Positions 53,257 through 59,749 of a DNA stretch of 64,000 nt are shown here, one piece after another. A program made the translations under genes and the position numbers. The DNA lies in the NCBI GenBank assembly GCA_001799675.1, contig MGTX01000031.1:112313-176312 (forward strand). The letters run 5' to 3'. The notes beneath the pieces were generated by a model that had not been told where the DNA came from, did no database searches, and saw only the letters and a list, made by a program, of their open reading frames with translations. This stretch comes from Elusimicrobia bacterium GWA2_66_18 (GTDB taxonomy: Bacteria; Elusimicrobiota; Elusimicrobia; UBA1565; UBA9628). Position 1 is the first letter of the stretch. Every line of letters begins with the position of its first letter.

Positions 53257-53286
53257 ACTATAGCAAAACGAGCTCGACGATGACAA
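53257..53286 (-). promoter_or_regulatory. rpsF promoter TTGTCA-18-TATAGT, start-proximal
   Basis: On the minus strand TTGTCA (53281-53286) and TATAGT (53257-53262) are 18 nt apart. The ATG at 53246 is 10 nt after the -10, leaving a leader of only a few bases. Confidence 0.7.
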
Positions 53287-53352
53287 GGCTTATTCTCCGT
53301 CGGGCGGCCTTGACGCCCCCGGGAGACGGTGGTAAGCTTCCTTGACTGTGCC

Positions 53353-54213
53353 ATGAGCCCGAACGTCCTCCTCGTCCTGCTGCTGCTGACCGGACCGGTT
53401 TCGGCCGAATCGTTTCAATCCTGGGCCGCGCGCGCCTCGCGCGAAGAACGGGAGAAAAACGACACGGAGGCCGTGCGCTCCTGGTCCAACGCCCTTTCCT
53501 CTTGGAAGGAAGTCGACGGCAAGGCCGCCCGTGCCAAGGCCTTCTGCGCGCGGGGCCTTCTGCGCGAGAAAACGGGAGAAGACGCCGAGGCTGTGAAGGA
53601 CTACACCGCCTGCCTGGAGACCGACCAGAAGAACGCGAAGGTCTTCCATAAGCGCGGGCTCCTGCGCCTGAAGGCCGGCAAGACCGCGCTCGCGATCGAC
53701 GATTTCTATAAGGCCGTGGCGGTCGATATCCGGTTCGGACAGGCCTACGCCGACCGTGCACGGGCCTATGAATCGCAGTTCGAACAGGGTTTCGCGCGGG
53801 AGGACTACCAGCGCGCCTGCAGCCTGGGAATCAAGCCGGCTTGCGCCAAGGCCCTGAAGCGGACATTCCCAAAGAGGAGCGTCAAGACGCCGAAGCCGGA
53901 CGCCTCCCCTTCAAAACCCGCCGCGTCGAAAACAGCGGAGACGACAGCCTCTCCCGCCAAGTCCAATCCTGTCTACCAGCCTCGCTTCAACGACTGCCTG
54001 CACGTCCTGGACGCCTGCTCCGAATCAGGAAAAACTTTCAGCGCCTGCATCAGCGCCGCCCCAACCTGCGAGGAGAAAGCGATCAAGGGCTGTTGCCCCG
54101 CCGCGTGCCTCCGTTTGTATGAAAAGTCACTCAACCGGGGATCCAGCGAAGCCTCGGCTTACCGCGAGGCCTTCAGCCCGGGCGCGCATTGCGCCGTCCG
54201 CGGACTTCCTTGA
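53353..54213 (+). CDS. Exported TPR protein with Cys-rich C-terminal domain
   Basis: 286 aa. Signal peptide MSPNVLLVLLLLTGPVSA; three or four TPR-like helix pairs (KAFCARGLLREKTGEDAEAVKDY, then KVFHKRGLLRLKAGKTALAIDD and AYADRARAY motifs) from ~50 to 170; a Lys/Pro/Ser linker; and a domain with eight Cys within residues 215-285 (CLHVLDACSESG, ACISAAPTCEEKAIKGCCPAAC), likely disulfide-bonded outside the cytoplasm. Function unknown. It diverges from rpsF. Confidence 0.8.
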   Translation: MSPNVLLVLLLLTGPVSAESFQSWAARASREEREKNDTEAVRSWSNALSSWKEVDGKAARAKAFCARGLLREKTGEDAEAVKDYTACLETDQKNAKVFHKRGLLRLKAGKTALAIDDFYKAVAVDIRFGQAYADRARAYESQFEQGFAREDYQRACSLGIKPACAKALKRTFPKRSVKTPKPDASPSKPAASKTAETTASPAKSNPVYQPRFNDCLHVLDACSESGKTFSACISAAPTCEEKAIKGCCPAACLRLYEKSLNRGSSEASAYREAFSPGAHCAVRGLP

Positions 54214-54238
54214 CAATAGATGATAAAGGACATACACT
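54210..54238 (+). promoter_or_regulatory. Promoter TTGACA-17-TACACT for the small HTH gene
   Basis: A consensus -35 overlapping the TPR stop codon, a 17-nt spacer and TACACT. The start site would fall near 54245, inside the inverted repeat at 54238-54283. Confidence 0.75.
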
Positions 54239-54283
54239 TTTGAGCGTCAGGCGGCAGTTTCCACTGCTCTTCGACGCTCAAAA
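54238..54283. repeat. Perfect 11-bp inverted repeat at the HTH gene start site
   Basis: TTTTGAGCGTC (54238-54248) and GACGCTCAAAA (54273-54283), 24 nt apart, with an inner GCAG/CTGC pair. It could be an operator for the HTH protein or a hairpin in the leader. There is no T-run, so it is not a terminator. Confidence 0.75.
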
Positions 54284-54290
54284 CCTCAAG

Positions 54291-54548
54291 ATGAAGAAAA
54301 AGAGAATATCCTCGAAGAAAACTCTCACCGGACCGGTCCCCGACGTGATGGACATCAAGACCCTGGCGCTCTACCTGGGGCTGGGCCGCTCCAAGATCTA
54401 CGGGCTTATTAGGCAGAAGAATATCCCGGCCTCGCGCATTGGACGGCAGTACCGTTTTTCCAAGGACCTCGTCGACTCCTGGCTCAAAGACCGCCTCATC
54501 ATCTCCCAGGAATCACAGATCGCCCTATTCGACAAGTCCGAGAAGTAG
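54291..54548 (+). CDS. Small excisionase/MerR-type HTH DNA-binding protein
   Basis: 85 aa from ATG 54291. A basic N-terminus, then an HTH_17-type domain: VMDIKTLALYLGLGRSKIYGLIR (helix-turn-helix) and SRIGRQYRFSKDLVDSWL (wing). Proteins of this kind bind DNA as excisionases or small regulators; no integrase is present here. It has a strong promoter of its own and an inverted repeat at the start site, which suggests autoregulation. Frames starting earlier would begin before the promoter. Confidence 0.85.
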   Translation: MKKKRISSKKTLTGPVPDVMDIKTLALYLGLGRSKIYGLIRQKNIPASRIGRQYRFSKDLVDSWLKDRLIISQESQIALFDKSEK

Positions 54549-54581
54549 CTTCGCCCGGACGCCGTCCTCGACGGAAGAAAC

Positions 54582-54610
54582 TTGCATCTCCGACGGAGAT
54601 ATGCTAAATT
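54582..54610 (+). promoter_or_regulatory. Promoter TTGCAT-17-TAAATT with extended -10
   Basis: TTGCAT and TAAATT spaced 17 nt, with TGC directly before the -10. It lies 63 nt before the 73-aa repeat protein gene. Confidence 0.55.
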
Positions 54611-54672
54611 TTCGCCAACGCAAACAGGGATATTGAGGCACCGATCCCGACATCGGAACGGAGGTCACGAAA

Positions 54673-54894
54673 ATGGCTGAGAAGGTGCAGAAGGTCGGCG
54701 TTGAGCGCGTGCAGGGTTTCCTTTACTATATCGATAAGCAGGGCGATGTCTCCCGCGCGAAGATGGCCCGCGGCGGCAAGAAGGGCGGCAAACCGGAGAA
54801 GGTCGCCAAGGTCGGCGTGAAGAAGCAGGCCGGTTTCCTGTACTTCCTCGACAAGAAGGGCGATGTCTCCCGCGCGAAGATGATCAACGCCTGA
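54673..54894 (+). CDS. Tandem-repeat small protein, 73 aa
   Basis: Two near-copies of one ~28-residue unit: KVGVERVQGFLYYIDKQGD and KVGVKKQAGFLYFLDKKGD, each followed by VSRAKM. The units are joined by a Gly/Lys-rich basic linker. GGAGG lies 8 nt before the ATG. It has its own promoter and a strong terminator, so it is a single-gene transcription unit that may be well expressed. Very basic; a nucleic-acid-binding role is possible but unproven. I have seen similar GFLYFLDKxGDVSR peptides in other uncultured bacteria but know no function. Confidence 0.85.
   Translation: MAEKVQKVGVERVQGFLYYIDKQGDVSRAKMARGGKKGGKPEKVAKVGVKKQAGFLYFLDKKGDVSRAKMINA
54741..54882. repeat. 25-bp exact repeat within the tandem-repeat gene
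   Basis: Identical 25-nt units at 54741-54765 and 54858-54882, encoding GDVSRAKM in each protein repeat. Exact nucleotide identity points to recent duplication or gene conversion. Confidence 0.85.
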
Positions 54895-54920
54895 ACGGGC
54901 GTTCGAAACGATCGCCGAAG

Positions 54921-54959
54921 TCGACCCCCGGTGCGCAAGCGCCGGGGGTCGATTTTTTT
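54921..54959 (+). terminator. Rho-independent terminator
   Basis: An 11-bp GC-rich perfect stem (TCGACCCCCGG with CCGGGGGTCGA), a 10-nt loop and seven T residues, 27 nt after the tandem-repeat gene. It is the clearest terminator in the window. Confidence 0.95.
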
Positions 54960-54961
54960 GT

Positions 54962-54967
54962 CATAAT
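54962..54967 (+). promoter_or_regulatory. -10 hexamer CATAAT, 8 nt before the panE start
   Basis: CATAAT directly follows the terminator and precedes ATG 54976 by 8 nt. No Shine-Dalgarno. The -35 would fall inside the terminator stem and is not recognisable. Confidence 0.4.
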
Positions 54968-54975
54968 TCGGGCCT

Positions 54976-55899
54976 ATGCATGAACCCGTCGTGGTGGTGG
55001 GACCGGGGGCGGTGGGCTTGACCTTGACCGCGGCCCTGTGCCGCGCGGACATGCCCGTCGCCGTCCTCGGCCGGCACGCCGCTTCGGAGCGCCGCCTGGC
55101 CCGCGCCGGCTTCGCCGTGACCTCTCCCGATGGACGCCGCTCCCGCGTGAAGGGCTTCCTCCGCGCCCGCGCGGTGAAGGGCCCGGCGAGCGCCGTCTTA
55201 TTCTGCGTTAAATCCGGGGACGCGGCCCGCGCGGCCAAGGCCGCCGAGCGCTGGGTCGGCCCGAAGACCACGGTGCTCGCCCTCCAGAACGGGATCGGCC
55301 ATGAGAAGGTCTTCCGCCGGTCTTTCGGACCGATCCGGACCGTGATCGGAGTGTGCTACTTCGCCGCCGACCGCCCGGCCCCCGGCGACCTGCGCCTCAA
55401 CGGGGGAGAAGACGTGCTCCTCGCCCGGCACGACGGCAACGCGGGTGCTCTTGAGGATGCGCGGGCCCTGCTGTCGTGCGCGGGCTTTCGCGTCCATCTC
55501 AAGGAGAGCGAGGACGGGATGCTCTGGACCAAGGCCGCCTTCAACGCCGCGGTCAACCCGCTGGGAGCGGCCTGCGCCGTGGAGAGCGGACGCCTCGTCG
55601 AAGATCCCGCCCTGCGCGAGATATCCCTGAAGGCCCTGGCCGAAGCCGCTGCCGCCGCCGAGTCCGCCGGCCATCGCCTGGACTACCCCGACATGGCTGA
55701 GAAGCTGGCTCTGAGCGGGCGCAACGCGCCGCGCCAGCGCAACTCCATGCTCCAGGACTTGGCCGCGGGCCGCCGCACCGAGGCCAAGGCCATCCTAGGC
55801 CCCCTCCTGACGGCGGCCCGCCGCGGTCGAGTGCCCGTCCCGACCCTGGAGACCCTGGCCGCCGTGCTGGCGCGCCTGGAGGATAGGCTGGCCTCATGA
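54976..55899 (+). CDS. panE: 2-dehydropantoate 2-reductase (ketopantoate reductase)
   Basis: 307 aa. N-terminal Rossmann fold (VVVVGPGAVGLTLTAAL), ALQNGIGHE, the catalytic Lys in LWTKAAFNAAVNPLGA, and the C-terminal RQRNSMLQDLAAGRRTEAKAILG with the substrate Ser/Asn and Glu. It reduces ketopantoate with NADPH to pantoate for pantothenate and CoA. Its stop overlaps the folD start as ATGA. Confidence 0.92.
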   Translation: MHEPVVVVGPGAVGLTLTAALCRADMPVAVLGRHAASERRLARAGFAVTSPDGRRSRVKGFLRARAVKGPASAVLFCVKSGDAARAAKAAERWVGPKTTVLALQNGIGHEKVFRRSFGPIRTVIGVCYFAADRPAPGDLRLNGGEDVLLARHDGNAGALEDARALLSCAGFRVHLKESEDGMLWTKAAFNAAVNPLGAACAVESGRLVEDPALREISLKALAEAAAAAESAGHRLDYPDMAEKLALSGRNAPRQRNSMLQDLAAGRRTEAKAILGPLLTAARRGRVPVPTLETLAAVLARLEDRLAS

Positions 55900-56810
55900 G
55901 CGCCCGGCTCCTGGACGGGAAAACCCTGGCCGGAAAGATCCTGGCGGAAGCCCGCGCGCTATCGCGCGCCGTCGTCGGCAAGCGCGGCCGCGCCCCGCGC
56001 TTGGCCGTGGTGGCCTCGGCCGGGGGCGCCGCGCAGAGCTATCTCAAGGCCAAATTGCGGGCCTGCTCCGAGGCCGGCGTCGAAGCCGTCATCCACCGCC
56101 TCTCCGCCGGCCCGCGTGAGAAGCTCCTCGGCCTTCTGGCGGATATCGTCGCGGACGCCTCCGTGGACGCCCTCATCGTGGAGACCCCCTACCCGCGCGG
56201 CCTCTCGGCCGCGGATATCTCCGCGCTCCTGCCCCCCTCCAAGGACGCGGAGGGCGTCACGCCCGAGGCCTACGGCCGCCTCTTCCTTTCCAAGACCTGG
56301 GCCGAAGCCTCTCATCGGACCGCGCCCTGCACGGCCGAGGCCCTGGTGCGTCTCGTCATGGCCGCGAATATCCCCCTTTCCGGCCGCCGGGCGGTGGTCG
56401 TGGGCCGCTCGACCACCGTGGGACGCCCCGCGGCCCACCTGCTGACCTGCCTGGACATGACCGTGACCCTGGCGCACTCCCGCACGAAGGGCCTGGCGGG
56501 GCTCTGCCGCGAGGCGGATCTCCTGATGGCCGCCGCCGGAGTGCCGGGCCTCATAAAGCCCTCCTGGGTCAAGCGCGGGGCCTTGGTGCTGGACGCGGGA
56601 GTCCACCGCCTGAACGGCCGCCTGGTCGGCGACTGCGCCGCGGGCGTGGCCGCGCGCGCCGGAGTCCTCACCCCGGTGCCGGGCGGGGTGGGTCCCGTCA
56701 CGACCGCCGTGGCCGTGCTGCAGGCCGCCCGTCTGGCCGCTCAAGGCCTCACCCCTTCCAAAGTTCGTAGTAGTCGCTGGTCTCGGGCGCGCCGGGGAAG
56801 TAGGGGCTGA
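55896..56810 (+). CDS. folD: Methylenetetrahydrofolate dehydrogenase/cyclohydrolase FolD
   Basis: 304 aa. The catalytic Tyr and Lys lie in AAQSYLKAKLRA, the Rossmann part has VVVGRSTTVGRPAAHLL and DLLMAAAGVPGLIK, and the end has PVPGGVGPVTTAVAVLQ. It interconverts methylene-, methenyl- and formyl-THF. The usual PKDVDG segment is altered (LLPPSKDAEGVTPEA), consistent with a divergent member. The last 62 nt run into the convergent binding-protein gene, giving an unusual Arg/Ser-rich tail. Confidence 0.9.
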   Translation: MSARLLDGKTLAGKILAEARALSRAVVGKRGRAPRLAVVASAGGAAQSYLKAKLRACSEAGVEAVIHRLSAGPREKLLGLLADIVADASVDALIVETPYPRGLSAADISALLPPSKDAEGVTPEAYGRLFLSKTWAEASHRTAPCTAEALVRLVMAANIPLSGRRAVVVGRSTTVGRPAAHLLTCLDMTVTLAHSRTKGLAGLCREADLLMAAAGVPGLIKPSWVKRGALVLDAGVHRLNGRLVGDCAAGVAARAGVLTPVPGGVGPVTTAVAVLQAARLAAQGLTPSKVRSSRWSRARRGSRG

Positions 56811-58494
56811 AGCGGTAGCCCTTGACCCATTCGCGCTGGACGCGCAGGACGTCGCCGCGCGGCTCGGCCACGGGAACAAAGACCGCCTCCTCGCGGGCCA
56901 GGCGCTGGAGTTTCTCCAAGAAGATCAGCCGCGAGGCCGGATCTTGCGAGGCCTCGGCTCCCTCCACGAGGGCGTCGGCTCGGGGGTCCTCGTAGCGCAT
57001 GCGCAGGGCCATGCGCCCGCGGCCGTGGAGCAGGGCGCGCGCGTAGAGCAGGGGATCGCCCGCCGGCTCCCAAACGCCCTGCACGTAGAGCGGGATGCGG
57101 CGCTTGCCCGCGCGGTCGAGGAAGGTGGACCAATCCACCACGCGCGTGTCGATGAGGAACTTCGGGTTGACGGCGGCCAACTCCCGGCGCAGGATGTCCA
57201 CCAGGGCCGGGCGCCAGGAGGAGCCCGTATTGACCAACACGGTGAACTTGAACCCCCGTTCCCATAGCTTGCCGCCGAAGGCTTTCCTGAAATGCGCCGC
57301 GGCCTTCCTGCGATCGTGCTTGAACTCCAGGCCGCGCTTCGAGTAGCCGGGCAGGCCCGGCGGGATGAAGCCCGAAGCCGCGCGGCCCCGTCCGCGCAGG
57401 ACCTCCCGCACATAGCGGCCCGAATCCATGGCGTAGGCGAAGCCGAGGCGCACGTCCTTGTCGCAGAAGAAGTCGGGCGGGATGCCCTCGCCGTCGAGCC
57501 GGCCCGAGCCCATATCGGAGTCGCCCGACGGCTCGACGTGAAAATTGAAAAACATGAGCGGACTGCGGTTGGGCTGGCGCAGGCCGTCGAAGACCTTCAC
57601 GCCCGGCAGCCCCCGGATGAGCGGCTCCTCCACGACGGAGGCCGCGATGACGTCGGCATCCCCGTTCTTGAGCATGAGGACTCGCGTCGAGACCTCGGGC
57701 ACGGCTTTGACGATGACGCGCTTGAGCCGTGCCGGCCCGCGCCAGTAGCCGTCGTGGCGGGAGAAGACGATCTGCCGCGCGGCGCGGTCCCAGCGCTCCA
57801 GACGGAAGGCGCCGGTTCCCAGGGCGCTCTGCAGCATCGAGCGCGAGGATTGCGGACCCGACACCTTCCCCAGGCCCGCCTCGGTCCCGTCCCAATCCCC
57901 TTGCGCCGCGCACCAGGCCTTCGACAGGATGTATCCGTCGGCGGCGAGAATCGCGAGGAAGGAGGGCGAGGGCCTGGCCAGGCGGAAGACCAGGTCGCGA
58001 CCCTCCACGATCACGGCCTCCCGCGCGCGTCTCAGAAGCTCGGCCGCGGCCGGCGGGCGCTCGGGCTCGGGGTCCAAGCCAAGGAGGACGCGGAGCAGTT
58101 CATCGGAAAGTCCTTCCGAGCCCGTCGCCACGAAGCGCCGGAGGAAGGAGAAACGCGCGTCCTCCGGGGTCAGGATCGTCCCATCCTGGAACTGGACGCC
58201 CTCCCGGATGGGAAACCGCCATGTCCGCCCATCCGCGGAGACGAGTCCATTCTGTCTGCTCGGCACGGCCGTGGAGAGACGCGGCTCGAATTCGTCTCGC
58301 GTGCCCGGCTTGATGGCGACGAGGGCCTCATAGACCGTCGCGGCCAGGTGGCGCGAGTAGCCGTCCCCCACCCGCGCGGGATCGATGCCCAGGTCGTCGC
58401 TGCGCGTGAGGTAGACGAGCGTGTCCGGGTTCTTCGGCGCCGCGGCCGCGGGGCCCGGCAAGGCGAGGATGAGGGCGAGGGCCGCGGGGCTCAT
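56749..58494 (-). CDS. Exported peptide/solute-binding protein (SBP_bac_5 family)
   Basis: 581 aa with signal peptide MSPAALALILALPGPAAA. Family blocks: YLTRSDDLGIDPARVGDG, VYEALV, FPIREGVQFQDGTILTPEDARFSFLR, GTGAFRLERWDRAARQIVFSRHDGYWRG, LKNGDADVI and FNFHVEP, DVRLGFAYAMD. It would bind peptides or similar solutes in the periplasm, usually for an ABC permease; no permease gene lies next to it. It begins 10 nt after the esterase stop, same direction, and its end overlaps folD convergently. Confidence 0.9.
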   Translation of the reverse strand: MSPAALALILALPGPAAAAPKNPDTLVYLTRSDDLGIDPARVGDGYSRHLAATVYEALVAIKPGTRDEFEPRLSTAVPSRQNGLVSADGRTWRFPIREGVQFQDGTILTPEDARFSFLRRFVATGSEGLSDELLRVLLGLDPEPERPPAAAELLRRAREAVIVEGRDLVFRLARPSPSFLAILAADGYILSKAWCAAQGDWDGTEAGLGKVSGPQSSRSMLQSALGTGAFRLERWDRAARQIVFSRHDGYWRGPARLKRVIVKAVPEVSTRVLMLKNGDADVIAASVVEEPLIRGLPGVKVFDGLRQPNRSPLMFFNFHVEPSGDSDMGSGRLDGEGIPPDFFCDKDVRLGFAYAMDSGRYVREVLRGRGRAASGFIPPGLPGYSKRGLEFKHDRRKAAAHFRKAFGGKLWERGFKFTVLVNTGSSWRPALVDILRRELAAVNPKFLIDTRVVDWSTFLDRAGKRRIPLYVQGVWEPAGDPLLYARALLHGRGRMALRMRYEDPRADALVEGAEASQDPASRLIFLEKLQRLAREEAVFVPVAEPRGDVLRVQREWVKGYRFSPYFPGAPETSDYYELWKG

Positions 58495-58504
58495 GCCGGC
58501 ATCT

Positions 58505-59512
58505 TCAGTCCACGCGCGCGCAGCGCTTGGTCAGGAGCGCCAGGGAAACGTCGAGGCGAGCGTTCAGATCGAAATGGCCGCGGTCGTGCTCCTCGTAGAC
58601 ATGCTTGACCTTGAGGCGCTTGAGGGCGTCGCTGAGGCGCCGGGCGCCCAGGTGCAGGAAGAACTCGTCGCGCGTGCCCGCGTCGAACCATAGGGTCTTG
58701 AGACGCGCGAGGCCGGCGGCGTACTTGACGCACGCGTGGACCGGATCCAGGGCCTCCCAGCGCCTCCAGACGGCCGGGATCCTCTCGCCCGTGCGCGCGT
58801 CCACGGGGATGTCGAAGCCGAAGGGACTCTTTGGGTTCGGGGAGTAGCAGGCCGCCATGGCCAGGGCATTCATCGCCCCATGCTCGAAACCCGCCTTGTC
58901 GCGCGAGCGCCGGAACTCCGCGAGATAACGAGGAACCGAACGGCCGTACTTCTCGAGGGCAGCGCAAAGCTTGAGGAGATCGCCGCCGTAGCAGGCGTCG
59001 AAGCCCGCGTCGCCGGAGTGGCCGGCGCAATGGCCGAAGACCTCGGGGTGGCGCATGGCCAGCGTCAAGGCCCCGAAGCCGCCGGAGGACTTCCCCAGGA
59101 CCGCGCGCCCCTCGGGGCCGCGCACCGCGGCGAACTTGTCCTCCATGAAGCCGACCAGTTCGCAGACCACGTGGTCGCCATAGAGCCCGGTGGCCGTGGA
59201 GTTGAGATACTGGGAGCCGCCGAAAGCGGTGAAGCAGTCCGGGATGACGAGGATCGCCTCTCGAGCCTTTCCCTGCGAGATGAGGCGATCGAGGCGCTCG
59301 GCGACGTTCTCCTTCCAGGGGTCGTAGTTGACGCAGCCGCGCCCGCTGCCGGTGAAGCCCGGCAGGTAGAAAAGCACGGGGTAGCGTCGGCCGCGCTTGG
59401 AGCCGTAGGAGGGCGGCAGGTAGACCGGAACCTCGCGGCGGCGCGGGTCGCCGAGAGGATTGTCCTTGAGCATGACGCTCGAAACGGTCTCGATCTGCAC
59501 GCGTCCGTTCAT
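58505..59512 (-). CDS. Putative esterase, alpha/beta hydrolase (PF00756-like)
   Basis: 335 aa. Family blocks: VPVYLPPSYG, RRYPVLFYLPGFTG, AILVIPDC, and the nucleophile elbow GKSSGGFGAL; Asp in FDAGTRDEFF and His in EEHDRGHFD complete a plausible triad. It resembles enterochelin esterase/S-formylglutathione hydrolase-type proteins. No signal peptide in the chosen start. ATG 59512 overlaps the 45-aa ORF stop as ATGA; a longer frame to 59689 covers that ORF and is rejected. Its first ~20 nt lie inside the 70-bp repeat. Confidence 0.85.
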   Translation of the reverse strand: MNGRVQIETVSSVMLKDNPLGDPRRREVPVYLPPSYGSKRGRRYPVLFYLPGFTGSGRGCVNYDPWKENVAERLDRLISQGKAREAILVIPDCFTAFGGSQYLNSTATGLYGDHVVCELVGFMEDKFAAVRGPEGRAVLGKSSGGFGALTLAMRHPEVFGHCAGHSGDAGFDACYGGDLLKLCAALEKYGRSVPRYLAEFRRSRDKAGFEHGAMNALAMAACYSPNPKSPFGFDIPVDARTGERIPAVWRRWEALDPVHACVKYAAGLARLKTLWFDAGTRDEFFLHLGARRLSDALKRLKVKHVYEEHDRGHFDLNARLDVSLALLTKRCARVD

Positions 59513-59563
59513 TTCATGGTCCGGCGCCCGCGACGGGTCTTGAAGCGATCGGCCATGTCGCTG
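59494..59563. repeat. 70-bp direct repeat, left copy
   Basis: 67 of 70 bases match 63931-64000 in the same orientation. It spans the end of the 45-aa ORF and the start of the esterase gene. Confidence 0.95.
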
Positions 59564-59646
59564 ACGATGTCCAGCAGGAGCCGCTTCTTGAGCGTCTTTC
59601 GAATCGAGCGCACCCGCGCGCCGATATCCGCATAGAGACGGTCCAT
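59509..59646 (-). CDS. Small basic protein, 45 aa
   Basis: ATG 59646; basic helical peptide (MDRLYADIGARVRSIRKTLK, then RLLLDIVSDMADRFKTRRG). Its TGA overlaps the esterase ATG as ATGA. A second copy of its 3' half, 95% identical at DNA level with the reading frame kept (ending RRTIK instead of RRTMK), lies at the right edge, which supports it being a real gene. Too short to assign a family. Confidence 0.6.
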   Translation of the reverse strand: MDRLYADIGARVRSIRKTLKKRLLLDIVSDMADRFKTRRGRRTMK

Positions 59647-59699
59647 GGCGGATATTCAAGCCCTTAGCCCGTTCCCGTAAGAAGAGCATACAAAACCTA

Positions 59700-59727
59700 T
59701 TGACAGCTTTTATAAACCTGTTACTCT
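59700..59727 (+). promoter_or_regulatory. Promoter TTGACA-16-TACTCT with extended -10
   Basis: Consensus TTGACA at 59700-59705, then a TGT-TACTCT extended -10 at 59722-59727. GGAGG and the ATG of the 1221-aa protein follow within 23 nt. The AT-rich stretch stands out from its surroundings. Confidence 0.7.
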
Positions 59728-59749
59728 ATCGATGATTGCGGAGGAACCG

